A stretch of DNA of 64,000 nucleotides from NCBI RefSeq assembly GCF_965216485.1, contig NZ_OZ244162.1, forward strand, positions 1,488,001 to 1,552,000, in the 5' to 3' direction. Below, in pieces: positions 1 through 8,025 of the stretch; positions within the stretch are counted from its first letter, which is position 1, and every line of letters starts with the position of its first letter. The notes under the pieces are model-generated. The model saw only the letters and a program-made list of their open reading frames with translations, was not told the origin of the DNA and ran no database searches. Source of the stretch: Algiphilus sp965216485. GTDB lineage: Bacteria; Pseudomonadota; Gammaproteobacteria; Nevskiales; Nevskiaceae. Both the position numbers and the translations under genes were made by a program.

Positions 1-1
1 C

Positions 2-568
2 ACGGTCATGCAGCAGCACCGTGCGCACAGTCATGCCGGCATCGCCTTGCTCGGCTTCAGCACCCGCGGCCTGCCCGAATATCTGCCCGAGTCGGTCAAG
101 CCCGTGCTGGCCGACCGCCCGACGCTGCACGCCCAGCGCGAGGCCATGGCCCGCGCCATGTTCGCGCACATGGGCGAGATGCAGACAGGCGGCGGCGACA
201 ATGATCTGTATGGCCGCCGCGGCGCCGAGGTCGATGGCGTGCGCGCCCTGGCGCAATGCCGCGCCCCGCTGCTGCCGGTGCCGGCCTTTACCTCGATGCT
301 GCCGGAGAATGTCGGGCCCGAGGCGGCCACCATCGATGTCCCGGTATTCATCGGCCTGGGCAGCGCCGATATGGCCGGCCCTCCGCACGAGGCGCCGGCA
401 GCATTTCGCGCGAGCCGCGACATCGTGCTCCACATTCTTCCGGAAACCGGGCACAGTCACTTCCTGTTTCCGTCGCGTGCCGGATTGTTCCAGCAGCTCA
501 CGCACTGGGCTTCCGGCATCGCCGCTTCGGCGGCGCCGACTTCCACACCGAACGAGAGCAGACCATGA
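2..568 (+). CDS. alpha/beta hydrolase, C-terminal part (5' end outside window)
   Basis: The reading frame is open to the left window edge, so the true start lies upstream; an internal ATG at 8 is unlikely to be the start. The visible part carries PVFIGLGSADMAGPP followed about 25 residues later by PETGHSHF. This is the usual arrangement of the acidic residue and the catalytic histidine late in an alpha/beta-hydrolase fold; the nucleophile elbow would lie before the window edge. The stop overlaps the start of the next gene (ATGA at 565), so it is the first visible member of the catabolic operon. A role as esterase, lactonase or C-C hydrolase is inference from fold and context only. Confidence 0.65.
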   Translation, partial: TVMQQHRAHSHAGIALLGFSTRGLPEYLPESVKPVLADRPTLHAQREAMARAMFAHMGEMQTGGGDNDLYGRRGAEVDGVRALAQCRAPLLPVPAFTSMLPENVGPEAATIDVPVFIGLGSADMAGPPHEAPAAFRASRDIVLHILPETGHSHFLFPSRAGLFQQLTHWASGIAASAAPTSTPNESRP

Positions 569-876
569 GCATTACCCTCAAAGCAGGTGCCCGCGTGAAG
601 AGCGCGGTATGCGATACCCAGGCGATGGTGATCAAGGCGCCGGCAGGTGACTATGACCTGCAGTGCGGCGGTCATCCCATGCTGGGTCCCGACGGCAGTG
701 CCGATGGTGCCAGCCTGGATGCCAATTTCGCGGGCGGCACCTTGATGGGCAAGCGCTATGTCAATGCCGATGAGTCCATCGAACTGCTCTGCACCAAGGG
801 CGGCGAGGGCAGCATGGTGCTGAACGGCGAGCCGCTGGAAGTGAAGCAGGCGAAGCAGCTGCCGTCTTCGGACTGA
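565..876 (+). CDS. small conserved Cys/His protein of unknown function (103 aa)
   Basis: The start ATG overlaps the stop of the upstream hydrolase (ATGA), and only 5 nt separate its stop from the acyl-CoA ligase start, so it is translated as part of the operon. The protein has no signal peptide or membrane segment. It has three cysteines and an adjacent histidine: C16 in the SAVCDTQ motif, C34 and H37 in LQCGGHPM, and C76 in ELLCTKGG. Such spacing could bind a metal ion or a redox cofactor, but this is inference. The C-terminus is polar (EVKQAKQLPSSD). I recall similar small proteins beside AMP-ligases in actinobacterial catabolic clusters, but no named function. Confidence 0.75.
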   Translation: MSITLKAGARVKSAVCDTQAMVIKAPAGDYDLQCGGHPMLGPDGSADGASLDANFAGGTLMGKRYVNADESIELLCTKGGEGSMVLNGEPLEVKQAKQLPSSD

Positions 877-881
877 TCGCC

Positions 882-2390
882 ATGAACATCACCATGCTGC
901 TCGACATGAGCGCCGAGGCCTTCGGCGACCGTGTCGCCATCTCGCACGACGGCACCCGCATCAGTTTTGCGCAGTTGCAGGCGCTGGCACTGGGCGCGGC
1001 CCAGGTGGTGCGCGAATCCGGTGCCTCGCATCTGGCCTTTCTGGACGTCAACAGTCAGGCGACCGCCGTGGCCCTGTTTGGCGCGGCGCACGCGGCCGTT
1101 CCCTATGTGCCGCTGAACTATCGCCTGACCGACGACGAACTCGAAGCCTTGCTCGGCCGGGTGGCACCTGCATTGCTGGTGGTGGGGCCGGAGGCCGAGG
1201 GGCGCATCCAGCCGCGCGAGGGACTGACGCTGATGAAGCGCGCGGATTTCCTGGCCGCAGCCCAGGCGGCGGCCGGTGCCGCCTCCACCGCGGCGGAGGA
1301 TCCCGCCACCATTGCCGTGCAATTGTTCACCAGCGGCACCACCGGAGCGCCCAAGGCCGCCGTGCTGCGCCACGAGAATCTGAGCGCCTACATCATCGGC
1401 ACTGTCGAATTCGGCGCCGCCGAGGAGACCGACGCCAATCTGGTCAGTGTGCCGCCGTATCACATCGCCGGGATTTCGGCGATTCTCAGTTCCACCTATG
1501 CCGCGCGGCGCATGGCCACCATTGGCGCCTTCGAACCGCAGGCCTGGGTGCGGGCCTGCCGCGAGGAATCGGCGAGCAACGCCTTCGTGGTGCCGACCAT
1601 GCTCAGCCGCATCATCGACGTACTCGACGGCGAGGGCGGGGCGGGACTGCCCAGCCTTCGCGCCATCGCCTACGGCGGCGGCCGCATGCCGCAGGCCACC
1701 ATCGAGCGCGCCATGCAGCTGCTGCCGCAGGTCGACTTCACCAATGCCTACGGCCTGACCGAGACCAGTTCCACGGTGGCCGTGCTCGGCCCGGATGACC
1801 ATCGCCTGGCCATTGCCAGCGATGATCCCAAGATCCGCCGCCGGCTTTCCTCCGCGGGGCAGCCCACCGGCGCGGTGGAGATCCAGATCCGCGACGAGGA
1901 CCAGCGCGTGCTCGGGCCCGAGGAGGCCGGTCTTGTCTTCGTGCGCGGGCCGCAGGTGTCCGGCGAGTATCTCTCTCTGGGCAGCCAGCTCGATGCCGAG
2001 GGCTGGTTCCCGACCCGGGATCGCGGCTTCCTCGATGCCGAGGGTTATCTCTATCTTGATGGTCGCGCGGACGATGTCATCGTGCGCGGCGGTGAAAACA
2101 TCTCGCCGGGCGAGGTCGAGGATGTGCTGATGGCGCACCCGGCCGTGGCCGATGCCGCGGTGGTGGCCGTACCCGATGATCAGTGGGGAGAAGGCGTGGG
2201 TGCGGCCGTGGTGCTGGCACCCGGGCAGCAGGTCTCGGCCGAGGCGCTGCAGGATCTGGTGCGCGGCCAGTTGCGTTCCTCGCGGGTGCCGCAGGTGGTG
2301 CGTTTCTACGACAGCCTTCCCTACAATGAGATGGGCAAGGTGCTGCGCCGCGTGATCCGCGACGATCTTGCCGAACCGGTACCCGCCTGA
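882..2390 (+). CDS. AMP-dependent acyl-CoA synthetase / ligase (ANL superfamily)
   Basis: At 502 residues it is of normal length for an adenylating acyl-CoA ligase. The phosphate-binding motif TSGTTGAPKAAVL is near residue 150. The A5 region NAYGLTETSS is near 290. The TRDRGFLDAEGYLYLDGRADDVI segment contains the ribose-binding Asp and the hinge. The C-terminal PYNEMGKVLRR motif near 485 holds the catalytic lysine that closes the adenylation step. The enzyme would convert a carboxylic acid, ATP and CoA to an acyl-CoA thioester in the cytoplasm. It lies between the Cys/His protein and an SRPBCC protein and shares TGATG with the latter. Substrate is not deducible, though neighbours suggest a hydrophobic acid from oxygenase chemistry. 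Confidence 0.93.
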   Translation: MNITMLLDMSAEAFGDRVAISHDGTRISFAQLQALALGAAQVVRESGASHLAFLDVNSQATAVALFGAAHAAVPYVPLNYRLTDDELEALLGRVAPALLVVGPEAEGRIQPREGLTLMKRADFLAAAQAAAGAASTAAEDPATIAVQLFTSGTTGAPKAAVLRHENLSAYIIGTVEFGAAEETDANLVSVPPYHIAGISAILSSTYAARRMATIGAFEPQAWVRACREESASNAFVVPTMLSRIIDVLDGEGGAGLPSLRAIAYGGGRMPQATIERAMQLLPQVDFTNAYGLTETSSTVAVLGPDDHRLAIASDDPKIRRRLSSAGQPTGAVEIQIRDEDQRVLGPEEAGLVFVRGPQVSGEYLSLGSQLDAEGWFPTRDRGFLDAEGYLYLDGRADDVIVRGGENISPGEVEDVLMAHPAVADAAVVAVPDDQWGEGVGAAVVLAPGQQVSAEALQDLVRGQLRSSRVPQVVRFYDSLPYNEMGKVLRRVIRDDLAEPVPA

Positions 2391-2845
2391 TGGCCACCTT
2401 TGTCTTTGAGCAGAATTTGCCTATCGAAGCCCCCGCTGCCGTGGTCTGGGAGGTCATTACCGACCTGCCGCGCTACGGCGAGTGGAACCCCTTTGTCAGT
2501 GCCTGCGATTCCACCCTGCAACCGGGCGACCCGATCGACATGACGGTGCACCTGATGGCGCGCCCGCAGCAGCAACGCGAGTGGATCACCGAGTACGAGG
2601 CCGGCCGGCGTTTTGCCTACCGCATGAAGCCGGTGCCCATGGGGGCGCTGTCCAGTGCGCGTTGGCATGACATTCGCGCCGACGGTGAAGACCGCTGTCA
2701 GTATCAGTCCCACTTCGAGCTGCGCGGCTGGATGATGCCTGTGGTCCGGGGGCTGCTCGGCGCACGACTTCGGTCGGGTTTCGCCGGCATGAATGCTGCG
2801 GTGAAGCGCCGCGCCGAATGGCTGTGGGCGCAGCGCCAGGGCTGA
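2390..2845 (+). CDS. SRPBCC family protein (polyketide cyclase / START-like fold)
   Basis: This 151-residue protein begins with FVFEQNLPIEAPAAVVWEVITDLPRYGEWNPFV, the standard opening of SRPBCC small-ligand binding proteins (beta strand, then two short helices with the YGEWNPF signature). A long terminal helix (GMNAAVKRRAEWLW) closes the cavity in this fold. Its ATG overlaps the ligase stop (TGATG), and the following gene begins inside its last 28 nt. A hydrophobic ligand-binding or cyclase-like role for a pathway intermediate is likely; many members are uncharacterised. Confidence 0.85.
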   Translation: MATFVFEQNLPIEAPAAVVWEVITDLPRYGEWNPFVSACDSTLQPGDPIDMTVHLMARPQQQREWITEYEAGRRFAYRMKPVPMGALSSARWHDIRADGEDRCQYQSHFELRGWMMPVVRGLLGARLRSGFAGMNAAVKRRAEWLWAQRQG

Positions 2846-4203
2846 TCGCGCCACCCGCGCCCTCAGAGGATCGCTGCTTCGCGCGGCGATATGCCGATGG
2901 CCTGCTCCGCGATCTCGGGCGCCAGACCACTCCCGCGCCTCCACGCGAACACCCGGCGGTCCGCGCTGCCATCAGTGGCCTGCACTGGCTGACCGGGGCC
3001 GCGGATACGCCCGCGCAAGTCTGTCCGGTGCCGCTGGCTGCGGCTGCCGACGGCACCCTGGCCGCGCTGCGAAGCCTGCCGGGCGGCGCCGCCCTCGACG
3101 GCATCGACGGCGCTGCCTTGCTCACCGAGCGTGCAGCGCTGCTTGGATTGCATCGCCAGGGCGATCGCTCCGCGGCGGGCGCCTGTCGTCTGCTGACCTG
3201 CCGTGACGGAATGCTGGCCGTGCATCTGGCGCGTGACAGCGACTGGGCGTTGCTACCGGCGTGGCTTGAGCGCGAGGCGGTGACGGATTGGGGGCATCTG
3301 GAGCAGCACCTGCGTGGCAGCCTGCAGGCGCCGCTGCTCGAACGTGCGCGATGGCTCGGCCTGCCCGTGACGGCAGTGGGTCCACCGCGTCGGTACGCTC
3401 CCTGGATGCAGCCGGACGCCCGCCTTGCGATGGCGCCTGCGACGGTGCCTGACCGCAGGCCGCGCGTCGTCGATCTTTCCAGTCTGTGGGCCGGACCGCT
3501 GTGCAGCCATCTGCTGCAGCGCATGGGCGCGGAGGTCATCAAGGTGGAGACCCGGCAGCGTCCCGACGGTGCGCGCCAGGGGCATCCGGCCTTTTTTGAT
3601 CGACTGCACGCGGGCAAGGCCAGTGTGGCGCTGGCGCTGGAGACGGCCGAGGGTCGCAGCCAACTGCTGACACTGCTGCGCGAGGCGGACATCGTCATCG
3701 AGGCGGCGCGGCCGCGCGGTCTGCGCCAACTTGGCATTCATGCCGAAGCCCTGCTCGCCGAGCGGCCGGGCCTCACGTGGATTGCCATCACTGGCTACGG
3801 CCGCGAAGGCGACAATGCCGAGCGTGTGGCCTTTGGTGATGATGCCGCGATGGCCGCCGGCCTGGGGTGGATCATGGCGGAGGCGTACGGCCGCGCCTGC
3901 TTCGTTGGTGACGCCCTGGCCGATCCGCTGACGGGCCTGCATGCCGCGCTGGCGGCCTGGGAGGGATGGCTGCGCGGAGGCGGTGGCCTGCGCGCGCTGG
4001 CACTGCGCGATGTCGTCGGGCATGTGATCACCTCCGCAGGCGTGGATACGCCCTGGCGTGCACGCGCCCAGCAATGGCAGCGCGCGCTGCAAGCGCGCGG
4101 TCTGATGCCGCAGCCGCCCGTCTGGCACGACCCACCGGGGTCCGCGGCAGCCTTGGGCGCAGACAATGCGCGACTGTTGCCGCCGCGAGCCATGCCGTGC
4201 TGA
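2818..4203 (+). CDS. family III (CaiB/BaiF-type) CoA-transferase with long N-terminal region
   Basis: The C-terminal half, from about residue 215, is recognisable: VVDLSSLWAGPLCSHLLQ, GAEVIKVE, FFDRLHAGKASVALALET, ADIVIEAARPRGL, WIAITGYGREGD, then FGDDAAMAAGL with an Asp near the catalytic position and GDALADPLTGLHAALAAW. These are the ordered blocks of one CaiB/BaiF domain. The first 210 residues do not show these blocks clearly and may be a second, diverged CoA-transferase-like half or an unrelated extension. It would move CoA between carboxylic acids. The ATG at 2818 overlaps the previous gene by 28 nt; GTG at 2824 or a later start cannot be excluded. Its stop overlaps the next start (GTGCTGA). 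Confidence 0.8.
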   Translation: MAVGAAPGLIAPPAPSEDRCFARRYADGLLRDLGRQTTPAPPREHPAVRAAISGLHWLTGAADTPAQVCPVPLAAAADGTLAALRSLPGGAALDGIDGAALLTERAALLGLHRQGDRSAAGACRLLTCRDGMLAVHLARDSDWALLPAWLEREAVTDWGHLEQHLRGSLQAPLLERARWLGLPVTAVGPPRRYAPWMQPDARLAMAPATVPDRRPRVVDLSSLWAGPLCSHLLQRMGAEVIKVETRQRPDGARQGHPAFFDRLHAGKASVALALETAEGRSQLLTLLREADIVIEAARPRGLRQLGIHAEALLAERPGLTWIAITGYGREGDNAERVAFGDDAAMAAGLGWIMAEAYGRACFVGDALADPLTGLHAALAAWEGWLRGGGGLRALALRDVVGHVITSAGVDTPWRARAQQWQRALQARGLMPQPPVWHDPPGSAAALGADNARLLPPRAMPC

Positions 4204-5615
4204 TCCGCGATGCCGAGCTGGACTTCGGCCAGCGAAGGGCCGATGTCCGAATCGAGGATGGGCTCATCACGGCCATCGCACCGCGATTGCAGCGAGCGCG
4301 TGGCGAGGAGGAGACGACCGCGCAAGGTCGCGCCCTGCTGCCGAGCCTGTGTGATCACCACATTCACTTGCTGGGCACGGCAGCAGCATTGGCCTCTGTG
4401 GATTGCTCCACGGCCGCCTGCGGCGATGCCGATGGCCTGGCGCGGGCGCTACGTGCTGCCGATACGGCGCGAGAGGGGGCAGGGTGGCTGCGCGGCGTGG
4501 GCTATCACGACGCCCTCTTTGCCGGCGGTGGAACAGCACTCGACCGCCATTGGCTGGATCGGGTGTTGCCGGAGCGGCCCGTGCGTATTCAGCACCGCAG
4601 CGGTCGGCTGTGGATTCTGAACAGCGCCGCGCTGCGCGAGATCGGCGTCGATCCGGTTGCGGCACGCCCGCCGCTTGAGCGGGACGACCAAGGCGCCGCA
4701 ACCGGTCTGCTCTACGACAGCGACACCTGGCTGCGCGCGCGATTGAGCGTGACGCGGCCCTGTCTGCGCGCGCTCAGTCGACAGCTGTGGGCCATGGGAG
4801 TGACGGCGGTCACCGACTGCACGCACAGCAATGACGCGCAGGATTACGGGCACTTTGTCGAGGTCCAGCAGCAGGGTGAGCTGCTGCAGGATCTGCTGGT
4901 GATGGGCGGCACGGATCTGAATCGACGGCTTGAGCTGGGCGACCGGCGGATCCGGGTCGGGGCGCGCAAATTCCATCTGCATGATCACGCGCTGCCGGAG
5001 TTTGGCGTGTTCAAGGCGCAGATTCGTGCCGCCCACACGGTGGGCCGCAATGTGGCCATACACTGCGTGAGCCGGGTCGATCTCACCTTCGCGCTCGCTG
5101 CCCTGTCCGAAACCGGTGTGCGCGCCGGCGACCGCATCGAGCACGCTTCGGTGGCGCCACCGGAGGCAGTGGAACAGATGGCGAAGCTGGGCCTTATCGT
5201 CGTTACCCAGCCAGCCCTCATTGCGGAGCGTGGCGATGACTATCTGCGTGAAGTCGAGCCCGATGATCAAGCCCACCTTTACCGGCTGGCGAGTCTGCAG
5301 CGCGCGGGCATCCCTCTGGCGCTGAGCAGCGATGCGCCCTACGCCGGCATCGACCCCTGGCGCGCCATGCAGGCGGCGGTAGACCGGAGGACCGCGTCCG
5401 GCGTCGTCATCGGCCCGCAGGATGCCATGACGCCCGAGGCTGCCTTTGACGCCACGGCCGGCGATGTGGGGGCCCCGGGGCGCCGCCGAGCCCTTGGCAT
5501 AGGGGCGCGTGCCGACATGCTGTTGCTGGATACTGATTGGGCGGGTGCGCGCTCCGATCTGTCGCGCGTGCGCCCTGTTGCGGTATGGCATGAGGGGCGC
5601 ACAACTATCACCTGA
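4197..5615 (+). CDS. YtcJ-type metal-dependent amidohydrolase
   Basis: I place the start at GTG 4197, overlapping the CoA-transferase stop, because family homology begins at LIRDAELDFGQRRADVRIEDG; the frame upstream is only a shadow. The protein is 472 residues. It shows the first metal motif CDHHIHLLG, a later metal-ligand histidine in NVAIHCVSR, DRIEHASV, and the metal aspartate in LSSDAPYAGIDPW, ending with a standard GARADMLLLD amidohydrolase tail. Members cleave amide, imide or C-C bonds with one or two zinc ions; substrate is unknown. It is the last gene before a 105-bp gap and ends the tightly overlapping block. Confidence 0.87.
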   Translation: MLIRDAELDFGQRRADVRIEDGLITAIAPRLQRARGEEETTAQGRALLPSLCDHHIHLLGTAAALASVDCSTAACGDADGLARALRAADTAREGAGWLRGVGYHDALFAGGGTALDRHWLDRVLPERPVRIQHRSGRLWILNSAALREIGVDPVAARPPLERDDQGAATGLLYDSDTWLRARLSVTRPCLRALSRQLWAMGVTAVTDCTHSNDAQDYGHFVEVQQQGELLQDLLVMGGTDLNRRLELGDRRIRVGARKFHLHDHALPEFGVFKAQIRAAHTVGRNVAIHCVSRVDLTFALAALSETGVRAGDRIEHASVAPPEAVEQMAKLGLIVVTQPALIAERGDDYLREVEPDDQAHLYRLASLQRAGIPLALSSDAPYAGIDPWRAMQAAVDRRTASGVVIGPQDAMTPEAAFDATAGDVGAPGRRRALGIGARADMLLLDTDWAGARSDLSRVRPVAVWHEGRTTIT

Positions 5616-5720
5616 ATGGAGTAGGACAGGGCAGGCTACCCTGCGCACTATGGGTCTACTCTCAAGGCGTGGGCTGTGTATCCCCGCCGTCATTGCCATA
5701 CGCAGCAGGAGGCGTTTTCC

Positions 5721-6734
5721 ATGGGTGCCATCAATCTTCAGCAGCTGCTCGAATCCCAACAGCTCGAGCGCTGCCCCTTCCCGATTCCCGCCGGTTGGTT
5801 CCATGTGGACTTCTCGGAGAATCTGGCAAAGGAGGAGATTCGCAACGTTTATATCTTCGGCCAGGAATGGGTGCTCTTCCGCAGCGAGTCTGGCAAGGTC
5901 GGCATGACCGATCCGTACTGCCCGCACCTCGGCGCCCACATCGGGCATGGTGGCAAGGTTGTTGGCGAGAACATCCGTTGCCCCTTCCACCACTGGGAGT
6001 ACGACCCCGAGGGCTGGTGCAAGAAGATCCCCTACGGCAAGGTGGCGCCGCCGATCACCAAGAAGCAGGCCATCCTGCGCACCCTGCCGGTGGTCGAGAA
6101 GTACGGCATGATCTGGGCCTGGTATCACCCCAAGTGCGAAGCACCGAGCTGGGAACTGCCCTACATCCCTGCCATTGAGGACGAGAGCGGCTGGACCGGT
6201 GACCGCAAGGGTTCGTGGACGGCGCATACCGCGATCCAGGAGATCGCCGAGAACGGAGTCGACTTCGCCCACCTGAAGTTCCTGCACGGCGCCGAAGCCA
6301 TTCCGCCGGCTGAAGTCAATTTCGACGGCCACATCATCGACATCAACATGGCCAACGGCTACATCGTGGGCCGTGGCTATGGCCCCGGGCTGAATGTCTT
6401 CGAGTTCACCCAGAATGGCGTGAGCGCGACCATGATCAGCTACACCCAGCCGATCGACGTCGACAAGAGCCAGATGAACATGAGCTTCCGGCACAAGGAT
6501 TATGCGGAAGGCTCGCAGGAGCTGATGATCGCCAAGAAGATCGTCGATCACATGATCGGCGAGGCCGAAGGCGAGGAAAGCGCCGGCTTCGAGAGCGTCG
6601 ACTTCATCGTCTGGAATCACAAGAAGTATCGCCCCAATCCGCTGCTCTGCGACGGGGATGGTCCTGTGCTTCAATTCCGCAAGTGGTTCAAGCAGTTCTA
6701 CGTTGCGGATGAAGAGACGCTGGCAAAAATCTAG
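5721..6734 (+). CDS. Rieske non-heme iron oxygenase, terminal component (KshA-like)
   Basis: The start ATG 5721 is preceded by a strong AGGAGG (5707-5712); an upstream in-frame ATG at 5676 lacks one. The 337-residue protein has the Rieske 2Fe-2S ligands C67-P-H69 and C87-PF-H90, then the mononuclear iron motif in EIAENGVDFAHLKFLHG (D, H, H). Layout and the YCPHLGAHIGHGG block resemble 3-ketosteroid 9-alpha-hydroxylase KshA and related sterol or terpenoid oxygenases, not ring-hydroxylating dioxygenase alpha subunits. It would hydroxylate a hydrophobic substrate using electrons from a ferredoxin; the gene directly downstream encodes one. A rho-independent terminator follows the stop codon. Confidence 0.93.
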   Translation: MGAINLQQLLESQQLERCPFPIPAGWFHVDFSENLAKEEIRNVYIFGQEWVLFRSESGKVGMTDPYCPHLGAHIGHGGKVVGENIRCPFHHWEYDPEGWCKKIPYGKVAPPITKKQAILRTLPVVEKYGMIWAWYHPKCEAPSWELPYIPAIEDESGWTGDRKGSWTAHTAIQEIAENGVDFAHLKFLHGAEAIPPAEVNFDGHIIDINMANGYIVGRGYGPGLNVFEFTQNGVSATMISYTQPIDVDKSQMNMSFRHKDYAEGSQELMIAKKIVDHMIGEAEGEESAGFESVDFIVWNHKKYRPNPLLCDGDGPVLQFRKWFKQFYVADEETLAKI

Positions 6735-6748
6735 ATACGCGCGAGGAC

Positions 6749-6778
6749 GGGGGCGGCCATTGCGCCGCCCCCTTTTTT
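6749..6778 (+). terminator. rho-independent terminator after the Rieske oxygenase
   Basis: A perfect 9-bp stem (GGGGGCGGC at 6749-6757 with GCCGCCCCC at 6764-6772), a 6-nt loop and six T (6773-6778). It lies 15 nt after the oxygenase stop and before the ferredoxin, so it may attenuate transcription between them rather than isolate them fully. Confidence 0.9.
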
Positions 6779-6804
6779 ATGGACTCTGGAGGACAACACG
6801 GCTC

Positions 6805-7128
6805 ATGGCCCAAGTGCATGTGACAACCCGTGAAGGCGAATCACGGACCCTCGAAGCAGAAAGCGGCTGCCCGCTGATGGAGGTACTCCGCGACGCCAGT
6901 ACGGGCGTTGAAGGCACGTGCGGTGGTATGTGCTCCTGCGGAACCTGTCACGTCTACGTGTCGGAAGAATGGGTCGCGCGGCTGCCTGAGCGCAGCGAGG
7001 ACGAGGCCATGATGCTGGAAGCGCTGGAAGATTTCGTCGAGCTGCGCCCGGGTTCCCGGCTGGCTTGTCAGATCACGCTCGACGACGATACCTCTGGCCT
7101 GACCGTGGAGATTGCGCCCGCAGCCTGA
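6805..7128 (+). CDS. 2Fe-2S ferredoxin (adrenodoxin/putidaredoxin type)
   Basis: ATG 6805 follows a purine-rich CTGGAGGAC site; the longer upstream frame runs through the terminator and is not credible. The 107-residue protein has the plant/adrenodoxin-type cluster motif C-x5-C-x2-C (GTCGGMCSCGTCHVYV) and the fourth cysteine in RLACQI. The segment VARLPERSEDEAMMLE is typical of vertebrate-type bacterial ferredoxins that serve P450s and Rieske oxygenases. It is likely to supply electrons to the Rieske oxygenase upstream or to the P450 at 8015; no ferredoxin reductase gene is present in the window. Confidence 0.95.
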   Translation: MAQVHVTTREGESRTLEAESGCPLMEVLRDASTGVEGTCGGMCSCGTCHVYVSEEWVARLPERSEDEAMMLEALEDFVELRPGSRLACQITLDDDTSGLTVEIAPAA

Positions 7129-7190
7129 GTCGGTGGGCGCATCGAGCGTCTCCTCCATCCGGATGAGGCCGTTCGACAACGCATTTGCGA

Positions 7191-7223
7191 ATGTCTGTCT
7201 CGAAATGAATTTCGCACAGGCAT
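7191..7223. promoter_or_regulatory. nested palindrome, candidate TetR-family operator
   Basis: An inner near-perfect palindrome CGAAATGAATTTCG (7201-7214) is flanked by an outer imperfect inverted repeat, ATGTCTGT (7191-7198) with ACAGGCAT (7216-7223). It sits 8 nt before the start of the TetR-family gene, where autorepression by that family is common. Binding is inferred. Confidence 0.5.
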
Positions 7224-7230
7224 CGCGCTG

Positions 7231-8025
7231 ATGGCAGACACTTCATCCGATTGGCAGGACGGCACGGCGCGCCGAGCACGCGCGCGCTCCGTGGGACGGC
7301 CGCCGGCCGTCACCCTCGATCAGATTCTGGATGCGGCGACCGAGATTGGCCTGACCGAGGTCACGCCCCGTCGCGTGGCGCAGAAGCTGGGTGTAGGGGC
7401 GGCCACGCTCTATCGCTATGTCAGCGGCCGCGACGAGCTGGTGCGACTGGCGGCCTTTCGACTTGCACTGAATCAACGCCAACCCGAATGGGAGCAGGCC
7501 TCATCGCTGCATTGGTCGCAGGTCGTGCTGTCCTATGCGGACAGCCTGCGCGAAGTCTTTCTCGGCGAGCCGCAATTGATCAGCGAATTGCTCGCCGGGC
7601 GTCTCGGACCCGAGGCGGAGATGGTCTTCCTCGAACCCTTTCTGCGCCGGCTGGCGGAGTGCGGCGTGGCGGTGACCGAAGGCATGCGCCTGCACAACGC
7701 CGTTGCCATGCTCGCCATCGGCGCAGCCGCGGGTGCCACCGGAGTGCGTGCAGCGGGTGGAACCACGCAGGCCGTGGTCGCAATGCAGCGCGCGCTGGAC
7801 GCGCAGGAGACGGAGCGTTTTCCGCATGTGCGCCGCGGCCTCGCGGCCTACCGCGCCGACGGCGAGGCGCACTGGCGTGCGGCACTGATTGCCTTGCTGC
7901 AGGGCTTTGCCCACGAGCGGGGGGAAAGACTGCCGCCTCCGACCTTCACCGAAGCGACAACCCAAAGCGCCACGCCGGGCATGACTGCCGAGCCGGCCGA
8001 CAAGGAGACCTCCCATGCACGATAA
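7231..8025 (+). CDS. TetR/AcrR family transcriptional regulator
   Basis: The 264-residue protein has an N-terminal basic segment (RARARSVGRPPAV), then the TetR helix-turn-helix: LDQILDAATEIGL, TEVTPRRVAQKLGVG and AATLYRYVSGRDELVRL. The remaining part is a helical ligand/dimerisation region with TetR C-terminal-domain features. It lies between the ferredoxin and the P450, with a palindrome just upstream, so it probably controls part of the catabolic cluster in response to a pathway compound. Its 3' end overlaps the P450 start by 11 nt, so the two are co-translated. The C-terminal 30 residues are polar and low in predicted structure. Confidence 0.92.
   Translation: MADTSSDWQDGTARRARARSVGRPPAVTLDQILDAATEIGLTEVTPRRVAQKLGVGAATLYRYVSGRDELVRLAAFRLALNQRQPEWEQASSLHWSQVVLSYADSLREVFLGEPQLISELLAGRLGPEAEMVFLEPFLRRLAECGVAVTEGMRLHNAVAMLAIGAAAGATGVRAAGGTTQAVVAMQRALDAQETERFPHVRRGLAAYRADGEAHWRAALIALLQGFAHERGERLPPPTFTEATTQSATPGMTAEPADKETSHAR

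Noticed and set aside
756..2138. 460-residue minus-strand frame opposite the acyl-CoA ligase
   Set aside because: Ligase motifs on the plus strand are complete, and the antisense product has no known domain.
4449..6674. Long open frame on the minus strand across the amidohydrolase and Rieske genes
   Set aside because: It is a stop-poor antisense frame of GC-rich genes, with no recognisable domain, and the plus-strand genes carry clear motifs.
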